This document shows positions 16,002 to 23,964 of a stretch of DNA of 64,000 nt, piece after piece (position 1 is the first letter of the stretch; every line of letters begins with the position of its first letter). Position numbers and translations under genes: made by a program. Below the pieces are notes generated by a model. The model saw nothing but the letters and a program-made list of their open reading frames with translations, was not told the DNA's origin and did not search any database. The stretch spans positions 1 through 64,000 of the forward strand of contig JADFQO010000011.1 in assembly GCA_022561775.1 (NCBI GenBank). Direction: 5' to 3'. This DNA is from Myxococcales bacterium. Its GTDB lineage: Bacteria; Myxococcota_A; UBA9160; SMWR01.

Positions 16002-17867
16002 ATGGCTTCGGCGAATCATTACCCCAATTTCCACACTGAGCCCGATGCGCGCGAGCCGCGCGATGCCCGCCGCCGCCGAGAGTTGATCGAGGCCACCATC
16101 GAGTCGATCGCCCGAAACGGCCTATCCGGAACGACCATCGCAAAGGTCGCCGAGATCGCCAATCTCTCCGCGGGAATCGTCAGCTTCTATTTTCGAACCA
16201 AGGACGCGCTCCTTCTGGCGACTCTCGAGCACATCGATTCAGCATTCGAACGACGCCGTCTCGAAGTACTCGACCGCGCTGGGGACGATCCGGTGCGCCA
16301 ACTCGAGGCCATGATCGAGGTCTACTTCGACCCCGCCGTCTCCGATGCGGGCCGGGTCGCGGTCTGGGCAGCCTTCTGGGGCGAGGCCCGAGCCCGCGAG
16401 TCCTACCAACGCGTCTGCGGCGCCCGGCATGCCTGCGAGGAAGATCAACTGGTGGCTCTCTTCGAAGAGGTCGCCAACCAGGGTGGCTATGACCACATCG
16501 ACCCCAGCGCTCTCGGCAGCGCCTTCCACCACCTGCTGTCTTCCCTTCCGGAGGCCATGCTCGAAGACGGTCGTTGCTTCGATTACGAGAAAGCGAAGTC
16601 GACCTGCCGCAGTTTCCTTGCGAGCATTTTTCCCGCCGAGTTTTCACGCGCTGGCGTCGCGAAGAGCGGCACCGCGCGGGACCCCCGCCCGGCCGGGGCT
16701 TCGTCCGAGCTGCCGGCTGAAACCCTTCCTGCCTGGGTCTACCGAAATCCCGAGTTCTACGAACTCGAACGGGAGCAGATTTTCAAGCGCGGCTGGCTGA
16801 TGGTCGGCCACAAAAGCCAGGCGCCCAATCCCGGCGACTACATGACACTCGATGCAGTCGGTGAGCGAGCCGTCGTGATACGGGGCAAGGATGGCGTGCT
16901 GCGGGCGTTCCACAATGTTTGTAGGCATCGGGCGTCACGCGTCGTTCGAGACGAGACTGGCAACTGTCCGGGCGCCATCGTCTGCCCTTACCACGGTTGG
17001 AGCTATGGCTTCGATGGAAGGCTGCGCGGAGTTCCCGCGGAGGAGACCTTCGCGCGCCTCGACAAAGAGAAAATGGGCTTGATCGAACTCGAACTCGAGC
17101 AATGGATGGGTGTCGTATTCGTGCGCTTCGGGGGTGATGGCCCGAGCGTGGCTTCTGCGATGCAGGGTTTCGAAGAAGAGGCTCGCCTGTACCGGATCGA
17201 AGAGATGAAACCGTGGGGCAAGCCGATTTCCCTGATCGAGAATTTCAACTGGAAGTTCTTCGTCGAGAATGATTCGGAGGGCTACCACATCCCGAAGGGC
17301 CACCCCGGGCTAAGACGGCTTTTCGGTGCGACCTATGCGGACTCCGAACCGGGTTCGGCGGGCACTCGTTCCTGCGCGATGCTGCAGGAGCGAGAGTCCA
17401 CCCACTGGACCGAGCGCGCCTACCAGCGCCTTCTTCCCCAAGTTGCGCATCTCCCAGAGAGCCATCGACGCAGCTGGGTATACTACGGGCTGTTTCCCAG
17501 CGTCGCCTTTCAGGTGGCGCCCGATCGGGTGGATTGCTACCAGGTCCTGCCGTTGGGATCCGGCCAGTGCAGGATCCACGGTTTCGCCGTTGCTCTCGAA
17601 GATGATCGCCGGGAGATGCGCGCTGCGCGCTACCTCAATCAGCGTCTGACCCGTCAAATCTTCAAAGAGGATCTAGACTTCTGCTACTGGACGGACGCCG
17701 GGGTTCGTACCGATGGGTATCCAGGGGGCTTGCTGTCGGAACTGGAGTCCGGGGTGCGTAAATTCCAGGATCGCGTCCGCAAGCTGCTCCCCGTGGCCGG
17801 CTGCGCGGAAGCGCCGTCGAACGACCGGGTTGCCGCTGTGAACGACGAGATGAAAAGAGAGCATTGA
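16002..17867 (+). CDS. Fusion of a BetI-like TetR repressor and a Rieske oxygenase alpha subunit
   Basis: One uninterrupted 621-codon frame encodes two complete proteins. Residues about 20-215 are a TetR repressor closest to BetI: helix-turn-helix at 42-65 (TTIAKVAEIANLSAGIVSFYF), then a ligand-domain-like helical bundle. After a linker (216-237) with no in-frame ATG, GTG or TTG, residues 238-595 form a Rieske non-haem iron oxygenase. It has the [2Fe-2S] ligands C307, H309, C328 and H331, a bridging-type E426 three residues before the iron ligand H429, then H434 and a likely D557. A glutamate at the bridge position is a feature of quaternary-ammonium oxygenases such as carnitine monooxygenase. 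No ferredoxin or reductase partner is encoded nearby. Whether it regulates, oxidises, or does both is unknown. M20 hydrolase and aminotransferase genes follow on the same strand. Confidence 0.85.
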   Translation: MASANHYPNFHTEPDAREPRDARRRRELIEATIESIARNGLSGTTIAKVAEIANLSAGIVSFYFRTKDALLLATLEHIDSAFERRRLEVLDRAGDDPVRQLEAMIEVYFDPAVSDAGRVAVWAAFWGEARARESYQRVCGARHACEEDQLVALFEEVANQGGYDHIDPSALGSAFHHLLSSLPEAMLEDGRCFDYEKAKSTCRSFLASIFPAEFSRAGVAKSGTARDPRPAGASSELPAETLPAWVYRNPEFYELEREQIFKRGWLMVGHKSQAPNPGDYMTLDAVGERAVVIRGKDGVLRAFHNVCRHRASRVVRDETGNCPGAIVCPYHGWSYGFDGRLRGVPAEETFARLDKEKMGLIELELEQWMGVVFVRFGGDGPSVASAMQGFEEEARLYRIEEMKPWGKPISLIENFNWKFFVENDSEGYHIPKGHPGLRRLFGATYADSEPGSAGTRSCAMLQERESTHWTERAYQRLLPQVAHLPESHRRSWVYYGLFPSVAFQVAPDRVDCYQVLPLGSGQCRIHGFAVALEDDRREMRAARYLNQRLTRQIFKEDLDFCYWTDAGVRTDGYPGGLLSELESGVRKFQDRVRKLLPVAGCAEAPSNDRVAAVNDEMKREH

Positions 17868-17963
17868 ACGCGAAGCCGGCTGAAAAGAGGCCTCGTGTCC
17901 CGGTTGACCGGACCGACATCCGACGGCGATGAGCCTCGGGGCTTTCGATCGAGAGGATCGCAG

Positions 17964-19199
17964 ATGACCATCAAGATCAACCCCGCTCGGCTGTGGAACG
18001 ACATCATCGAGAGCGGGAAGATCGGGGCTACCGAAAAGGGTGGCTTATGCCGTCTCGCATTGAGTGAGGAGGATCGCCGTGTCCGCGAGTGGTTCGTCGA
18101 AGCGTGCCGCGCCGAGGGATGTGAAGTTCGCTTCGACGAATTGGGAAACCTATTTGCCCGACGGGCGGGTCACCGTACCGATCTACACCCGATCGCGATC
18201 GGAAGCCATCTGGACTCGCAACCAACCGGGGGTAAGTTCGACGGCATCCTGGGAGTCCTTGCTGGGCTCGAAGTGGTTCGCACATTCAACGAGCACGGAA
18301 TCAAGACCGAGCACCCCATCGAAATCATCGATTGGACGAACGAAGAGGGAGCGCGCTTCGCGCCAGCCATGCAAGGCTCGGGAGTCTTTGCGGGCGTACT
18401 CGACAAGGAGACGATTCTCTCCTGTCAGGATCGAGAGGGCCGGGTATTTGGCGAGGAACTCGAGAGGATCGGATTCCGAGGTGATGACGCCTGTGGCGAC
18501 CATCCACTCGACTCGTACTTCGAGCTTCACATTGAGCAGGGCCCCATTCTCGAGGCCGAGGAGAAAGTGATCGGAGTCGTCGGGGGTGTGCAGGGAATGC
18601 GGTGGTACGACATCACGCTGAAAGGTCGCGCGAGTCACGCGGGCACGACACCGATGAAGATGCGCCGCGACGCGTCTGTGGCGGCCGCCGAAATCATCGT
18701 CGCCGTGAATCGTCTCGCTCAAGAGATCGGCGAGGGTGCTCTGACCACGACGGGCGTGATCGAAGCGTATCCAAACTCGCGCAACGTCGTGCCGAGCCGA
18801 GTGTTCATGACCGCCGATCTACGGCACACCAGAGTCGATGCGCTTGATCGGATGGAAGAGAGACTGAAGGAAGTCGTCGCCGCAATCTGTTTGCAGCACC
18901 AGGTTTCCGAAACGCTCGATCGCCTCTGGGATTCGCCACCCGTCCAATTCGACGTCGAATGCGTCGATGCGGTCCGAGAGGCTGCGAAAAGAGGCCACCA
19001 TCCACTGCGAGAAATTACGTCCGGCGCGGGACACGATGCCGTCCATGTTTCGCGGGTCGCTCCAACGGCGATGATCTTCATCCCCTGCAAGGACGGGATC
19101 AGCCATAATGAAATCGAAAGTGCGACGCCCGAACACGTGGGTGCCGGCGCTTCCGTTTTGTTGGAAGCGGTTCTCGAACGCGACCACCATGGGAGCTGA
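17964..19199 (+). CDS. M20-family Zn hydrolase (N-carbamoyl-amino-acid / ureidopropionase type)
   Basis: The 411-residue protein belongs to the HyuC/AllC/beta-ureidopropionase branch of peptidase family M20. Metal and catalytic residues are visible: GSHLDSQPTGGKFDG (H82, D93), WTNEEGARF (E127/E128), HIEQGP, GAGHDA and GISHNE. These enzymes hydrolyse the C-N bond of ureido acids or allantoate, or sometimes amides, in the cytoplasm. ATG 17964 has GAGAGGATC just upstream. The 96-base gap after the TetR-Rieske gene and common direction suggest one operon. Substrate is uncertain within the family. Confidence 0.85.
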   Translation: MTIKINPARLWNDIIESGKIGATEKGGLCRLALSEEDRRVREWFVEACRAEGCEVRFDELGNLFARRAGHRTDLHPIAIGSHLDSQPTGGKFDGILGVLAGLEVVRTFNEHGIKTEHPIEIIDWTNEEGARFAPAMQGSGVFAGVLDKETILSCQDREGRVFGEELERIGFRGDDACGDHPLDSYFELHIEQGPILEAEEKVIGVVGGVQGMRWYDITLKGRASHAGTTPMKMRRDASVAAAEIIVAVNRLAQEIGEGALTTTGVIEAYPNSRNVVPSRVFMTADLRHTRVDALDRMEERLKEVVAAICLQHQVSETLDRLWDSPPVQFDVECVDAVREAAKRGHHPLREITSGAGHDAVHVSRVAPTAMIFIPCKDGISHNEIESATPEHVGAGASVLLEAVLERDHHGS

Positions 19200-19253
19200 A
19201 GGTGCTCGAAGCAGCCTTTTCGGATCCGCTATCGAGTTTGCGATCATCAATGA

Positions 19254-19262
19254 ATTCAATCA
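19254..19262 (+). promoter_or_regulatory. Repeat of the operator half-site ATTCAATCA
   Basis: ATTCAATCA here is identical to the right arm of the dyad at 15948-15956. It lies inside TGAATTCA, an 8-bp palindrome, about 50 bases before the aminotransferase start. It could be a second weaker site for the same regulator or a chance match. Confidence 0.25.
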
Positions 19263-19310
19263 GTGTAGAAACACAAGAAGCGCATCAACCCAAAATGAAA
19301 GAAGGAGCCT

Positions 19311-20630
19311 ATGTCCCACCGATCGCTGAAAAAATCCAATGAATATTTCAAGCGCGCCCTGAAGAGCATGCCACTGGGTGTTTCCTCCAACTTCCGCTAC
19401 TGGGGAGAAGAAAGGACGCTCTACATCAAGAGGGCCAAGGGGCCGCGAATCTGGGATATCGATGACAATGAGTACATCGACTATCGGTTGGGTTATGGGC
19501 CGGCCATCCTCGGCTATGCGGACGACCGCGTCGATGCTGCTGCCCGCGAGGGAATGGAAGTAGGTGGCGTATTTGCGCTGGCGACTGAACTCGAGGCTGT
19601 CGTTGCGGAGCGCATCCAGAAGATGGTGCCCTCGGCGGAACTCGTTCGCTATTCGAACTCGGGTACAGAGGCGGTCATGGCCGCACTGCGGTTGGCGCGC
19701 GGTTATACGGGCAAAGACTCCTACATCCTGGTCGAAGGGGGCTATCACGGCCTACACGATGCGACGCTCTGGCAGGCCGCAGTCGACAAGATGCGTCCGG
19801 GCGACACGGTCCCCCCCCTTGAGCCGTACGGCGAGGGCGTCCCGAAGATCGTCAAGCAACTCATCCACTGCGTTCCGTTGAACGACGCCAATTTTCTGGA
19901 AGATGTACTCAGGAAGAATGCCGATCAGATCGGCGCGTTTCTGATCGAGCCGATCATGGGCAACTGCTGTGGAATTCCCGCCCAGGCCGACTACGTCAAG
20001 GCGGCTCGGGAACTCTGCGATCGCCACGGTGTCATGATGATCATCGACGAGGTCAAGACGGGCTTCCGGGTCGCTCGCGGTGGTGTCCAGGAGCTGATGG
20101 ACGTGAAGGCGGATCTGTGCACGTTCGCGAAGGCGCTCGCCAATGGTTATCCGATCTCGGTCGTTGCGGGCCGAGAGGAAATCATGCGCAAGATCGGCAA
20201 CGGTGTCGTGCACGGCGGAACCTACACCGCTCACTCGGTTTCGATTGCGGCCGCGAACAAGACGCTGGAGATCCTCGACGAGACAGACGCACTCGAGACG
20301 ATCGAGACCTACGGGAAGAATCTGCAGGCGGGATTTGCGAAGATCCTCGACGCGCGCGGCATCGCGCACAACTTCGTCGGACATGCGTCGATGGGTGGCC
20401 TGTTTTTCGCCGAGAACGCACCGACGAACTACCGAGACTGGGTAAAGCACGACAGCACGCTCTACGAGGCGCTGGCGCTGCATCTGCACGATCTGGGTAT
20501 TCTCTGCGAGCAGGACTGCCGCGAACCCTGGTTCATCGCGGAATCCCACGACGATGCGTGTCTGAAGGAGACGATCGAAAAATTCGAGATCGCACTCGAT
20601 GCCACGCTGAAGCAACTCGGCCGGAGCTAG
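19311..20630 (+). CDS. Class III PLP aminotransferase, glutamate-1-semialdehyde aminomutase-like
   Basis: The 439-residue protein is a fold-type I class III aminotransferase close to the GSAM subgroup: SNSGTEAVMAALRLAR binds the cofactor phosphate, DEVKTGFR (D246) contacts the pyridine nitrogen, and K274 in TFAKALANGYP is the Schiff-base lysine. Such homologues outside haem clusters often transaminate omega-amino or beta-amino acids. AAGGAG lies six bases before the ATG. It is the third plus-strand gene after the TetR-Rieske fusion (111-base gap after the M20 gene), and no haem genes are nearby, so a catabolic role is more likely than haem synthesis. Confidence 0.82.
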   Translation: MSHRSLKKSNEYFKRALKSMPLGVSSNFRYWGEERTLYIKRAKGPRIWDIDDNEYIDYRLGYGPAILGYADDRVDAAAREGMEVGGVFALATELEAVVAERIQKMVPSAELVRYSNSGTEAVMAALRLARGYTGKDSYILVEGGYHGLHDATLWQAAVDKMRPGDTVPPLEPYGEGVPKIVKQLIHCVPLNDANFLEDVLRKNADQIGAFLIEPIMGNCCGIPAQADYVKAARELCDRHGVMMIIDEVKTGFRVARGGVQELMDVKADLCTFAKALANGYPISVVAGREEIMRKIGNGVVHGGTYTAHSVSIAAANKTLEILDETDALETIETYGKNLQAGFAKILDARGIAHNFVGHASMGGLFFAENAPTNYRDWVKHDSTLYEALALHLHDLGILCEQDCREPWFIAESHDDACLKETIEKFEIALDATLKQLGRS

Positions 20631-20665
20631 TGGTGCGCTAGACGAGTTCTCAAAATAGGCCCCAG

Positions 20666-22783
20666 TTAGTTCGTTTCTTTGGGGATGATCAGCGCGTCTA
20701 CTACGACGGCTTGATCGGGTAGGGCGACCAGCGGGTTGACGTCGATCTCGGAGATCGACTCGCCGAGGTCCTCGGCGAGTGCCGAGAGGCCCATTACGGC
20801 GTCGACGATCGCCTCGATGTCGGCGGGCGGCCTGCCGCGTGCGCCCTTCAGCAGTGCGGCTCCACGCAGACGCATCAGGATCTTGCGAACGGCGCCTGGC
20901 GTGGTCGGGACCGTCAGCATCGAGACATCGGCGAGCACCTCGACGAAGATTCCGCCTGTTCCGAGGGTGAGCATCGGGCCGAACTGGGGATCGTTGACGA
21001 CACCGAGGATCAACTCGGTTCCCTGCGGGACCATCTGCTGGACGAGCACCTCCGCGCCCAGTCGCTTCTCGAAGTCCGTGTAGGCTTCGGAGAGTTCTTC
21101 GCGGCTGGCGAGCCCGAGGCGGACGCCACCGCGCTCGGTCTTGTGCAGGTCCTCGCAGGTCTTGAGCGCGACGGGGTAACCGATCTCGTCTGCCGCATCC
21201 AAGGCGCCCGCGAGCGTTTCGGTGCGGATTTCGCGCGTCGTGGTGAGCCCGTAGGCGGCGAGGAACTGCTTGCTCTCGTGTTCGCCGAGCGCACCCGAAG
21301 CGCTGCGAAGGCGGTCGCGCAGCTCCTGAACATCAGCCGGGCGCGGGACTTTGCAGGGCTTTTCACTTGCGCGGGCGGTGCGGTCGCGCTGGTAGGCGCT
21401 GTACTCGACGACGTGGCGCGCAGCGCGCAATCCCGTTTCGGTGCCCATCAAGACCGGAATGCCCAGCGCTCTCAATTCGCCGGCCTGTTTGGCGCTCGTC
21501 GAGGCACTCAGATGGACGAGAACGGCGAGTGGATTGCGCAGCTCGCTCAACATTGGGCCGACGATGTTCGCGTACCAGGAGTGGTCGTCATCCATCGGAA
21601 CCAGGTCGACCGCCAGCAAGGTGATTCCGGTCGAGGGATCGGCGTCGAGCGCGTGGATGCCCTTCGCGTAGATGTCTTCCGCGCCGTGTCCCGTTCCCCA
21701 CGCATCGAGGGGGTTGACCGGATCGAGTCCCGGCTCGAGGATTTCGCTGAGCTTCTTCTGGGTTTCTTCGGCAATCGGAGTGAAGTCGATGCCCTCGGCT
21801 TCGCCCAGGTCGACCAACAACGCGCGCTCCCCACCCGAGTCGAGTATGGCCGACACGAAGCGAGTCTTCGCTCGCATTCCCGTGGCGAAGAGTTCGAGCG
21901 CATCCAACATCTCGTCGATCGATCGTGCGCGACGTACCCCATAATGCTCGAAGAGCGCATCGTAGGCGCCGTCTTCGCCAGCGAGCGCACCGCTGTGCGC
22001 CCGGGCGAGCTGTGCGCCGCGCTCGCTTCGACCGGTCTTCAAGGCGACGATCGGGATATCTCGTTCCGCTGCTTCTACGAGCGCGGCCCTGAAAGTCTCC
22101 GGGTCGCGAACGGTTTCGAGAAAGAGGCCGATCACTCGCGTCGATTCATCCTCGAGCACAAACTGCATGTAGTCCGACATCGTCGTTGCGGCTTCGCTGC
22201 CGGTCGAGATGATGTAGTTGAAATTCACGCCGCGTTGATTCTGGAGAAAAGCCTCCCAGACGGAGCCGCTGTGGCAGATCATCGCGGTATTACCCTTTGG
22301 TGTTTTCGGGTTCACCCGATAACCCGATACCGCGAGCCGATGGCACGGCGCAACGAACCCCATGCCGTTCGGGCCGCAAAGGACGATGTTGTTCTCCTCC
22401 GCGATCTTTCCGAGTTGATCCTTCAGCGAGAGCTCGCCTTCGACGGGCTCCGAGTAGGCGCTCGCGAAGATGACTGCGGCGGGAATCCCGCACTCCGCGG
22501 CTTCCTCGAGCGAAGCGACCAGCCCGCCATTGGGCACCGCGAGGATGGCGAGGTCTGGCCGCTGAGGTAGATCGCGCAGCGACGCATAACAGGGGCGATC
22601 GTAGAGCGAGTCGTAGCGCGGATTGACGCCGTAGATCGTACCCTCGTATCCGAACTGGCTGATGTTCTGCGCGAGTATTCCACCGAAACGGCCCGGCTGG
22701 CTGATCCCGACGATCGCGACGGACTCCGGATGAAGGAGAGGCGTAAGGTTCTGACGGTGACTCGCCTGTGTGGTGGTGCTCAT
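20666..22783 (-). CDS. ADP-forming acyl-CoA synthetase (fused alpha-beta subunits)
   Basis: The 705-residue protein has the acetyl/acyl-CoA synthetase (NDP-forming) layout. An N-terminal CoA-binding Rossmann domain opens with SVAIVGISQPGRFGG. A succinyl-CoA-synthetase-like flavodoxin region carries the AHSGALAGEDGAY motif, whose histidine is the phosphorylated residue in this family. A C-terminal ATP-grasp domain starts about residue 490. It interconverts acyl-CoA plus ADP and Pi with acid plus ATP. It converges with the aminotransferase gene and is divergent from the TPR lipoprotein. Acyl specificity is not determinable. Confidence 0.85.
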   Translation of the reverse strand: MSTTTQASHRQNLTPLLHPESVAIVGISQPGRFGGILAQNISQFGYEGTIYGVNPRYDSLYDRPCYASLRDLPQRPDLAILAVPNGGLVASLEEAAECGIPAAVIFASAYSEPVEGELSLKDQLGKIAEENNIVLCGPNGMGFVAPCHRLAVSGYRVNPKTPKGNTAMICHSGSVWEAFLQNQRGVNFNYIISTGSEAATTMSDYMQFVLEDESTRVIGLFLETVRDPETFRAALVEAAERDIPIVALKTGRSERGAQLARAHSGALAGEDGAYDALFEHYGVRRARSIDEMLDALELFATGMRAKTRFVSAILDSGGERALLVDLGEAEGIDFTPIAEETQKKLSEILEPGLDPVNPLDAWGTGHGAEDIYAKGIHALDADPSTGITLLAVDLVPMDDDHSWYANIVGPMLSELRNPLAVLVHLSASTSAKQAGELRALGIPVLMGTETGLRAARHVVEYSAYQRDRTARASEKPCKVPRPADVQELRDRLRSASGALGEHESKQFLAAYGLTTTREIRTETLAGALDAADEIGYPVALKTCEDLHKTERGGVRLGLASREELSEAYTDFEKRLGAEVLVQQMVPQGTELILGVVNDPQFGPMLTLGTGGIFVEVLADVSMLTVPTTPGAVRKILMRLRGAALLKGARGRPPADIEAIVDAVMGLSALAEDLGESISEIDVNPLVALPDQAVVVDALIIPKETN

Positions 22784-22870
22784 GTCGGTGCCCGTGCTCG
22801 TTGTTGACCGGTCTCACGCCGCCGCTTGATCGCCCGCGCTGCCGGGCCCCATTGGTAACTCAAAACAACG

Positions 22871-22898
22871 TTGACGAGCCACTAGCCCACTGTATTTT
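22871..22898 (+). promoter_or_regulatory. Candidate sigma-70 promoter for the TPR/UnbV pair
   Basis: TTGACG (22871-22876) and TATTTT (22893-22898) are 16 bases apart, about 90 bases before the TPR lipoprotein start. Motif match only. Confidence 0.35.
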
Positions 22899-22985
22899 CT
22901 GGCGGCCTTCTGGCTTCCGGCTCGCGTCATACGAGTCGCGCAGCCTTCTTCAGCTCCGCTGGCGGAGATCGAGAGTGGATCGCCG

Positions 22986-23957
22986 ATGAATACCGCAGTC
23001 GAATTCACTCAGCGGATCTTTCCCCTGGCCTTGCTCTGCGGGGCCCTGGTCGCCGGCACCGGTTGCCCGCAATCGTCCGGCGACCCGCTGGACGAGATCC
23101 GCGGGTTCCACGCTCGGAACCGATACGAAGAGTCTCTCGAGGGCTTGCGGACGCTGATGGACGAGGACCCCACCGATCCCGAAGTGAACTATCTGCTCGG
23201 TAAGACCCTGATGCAGATAGGAGAGCCATCCCTGGCGATCTGGCCGCTGCGAAGAGCGGTGGAATCCCCGGAGTACGCGTTCGACGCCGGCATGATGCTC
23301 GCTCGGGCCACGCTCGACTCGCGAATGCCGGGGGATGCGATTAGTGCGGTCGAACTCGCGCTCGCGGTCGAACCCGACAACGTCGAAGCGCTAGCGCTCC
23401 GCGCACACGCAAACCTCAAGGCCGCTCGCCACGAAGATGCATTGGCTGATATCGAGCGGGCCGTCGAACTCGACCCCGACAACCTCGCGCTTCTGGTACC
23501 ACGCGTTCTCGTACTGCTCGAGTTCGAGCGAGTCGATGAAGCCGAAGCCGCTCTTGATGCCGGCGAGCACACGGTGGAAACCACCGAAGAGCAGGTGAGC
23601 GACGAAATCCAGGCGAGGCTGTGTCTCACCAACGCCGCGTTCGCCTTCGAAAACGGAGATCACAAGAGCGCCGAGGTCATGTTCGCGGACTGTTTGGACG
23701 CGTATCCGACCGATCCGCTCGTCGTGCTTCAGGCCGTCGATTTCTATGACGCCATCGATCAGCAAGAGCGCGCCACGGCTCTGCTGCGGCGAACCTTCGA
23801 GGAGACGCGTGCGCCGCATTTCGGGTACGCGCTCTCGCGGCGCGTGAGAAACTCTCGGACCGGCGGGCCTGATCCGGAATGGCTCCTGTACACTTCCCCA
23901 AACGGCAGCTCGCCGAATCGGGTTCCGAGAGTTCTGGAGCCGCTGGAGAAGAGGTAG
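22986..23957 (+). CDS. TPR-repeat exported protein, probable lipoprotein
   Basis: The 323-residue protein begins with a hydrophobic leader (FPLALLCGALVAGTGC) ending in a cysteine near residue 28, an imperfect lipobox. About six tetratricopeptide-like helical hairpins follow (YLLGKTLMQIGEPSLAIWPL, EDALADIERAVELDPDN and similar). TPR proteins act as scaffolds. The stop lies eight bases before the GTG of the FG-GAP/UnbV gene, whose ribosome-binding site overlaps this stop, so the two are an operon and may form a surface complex. Confidence 0.75.
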   Translation: MNTAVEFTQRIFPLALLCGALVAGTGCPQSSGDPLDEIRGFHARNRYEESLEGLRTLMDEDPTDPEVNYLLGKTLMQIGEPSLAIWPLRRAVESPEYAFDAGMMLARATLDSRMPGDAISAVELALAVEPDNVEALALRAHANLKAARHEDALADIERAVELDPDNLALLVPRVLVLLEFERVDEAEAALDAGEHTVETTEEQVSDEIQARLCLTNAAFAFENGDHKSAEVMFADCLDAYPTDPLVVLQAVDFYDAIDQQERATALLRRTFEETRAPHFGYALSRRVRNSRTGGPDPEWLLYTSPNGSSPNRVPRVLEPLEKR

Positions 23958-23964
23958 CGGGATC

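Noticed and set aside
16640-16740. Fusion explained as two genes joined by reading past a start
   Set aside because: The TetR frame has no stop before the Rieske domain and no ATG, GTG or TTG occurs in the linker, so a separate oxygenase start is not available. An assembly artefact remains to be excluded by reads.
19311-20630. Assignment as haem-pathway hemL
   Set aside because: No haem or tetrapyrrole genes are nearby and the gene sits in a catabolic context. GSAM-like relatives with other substrates are common.
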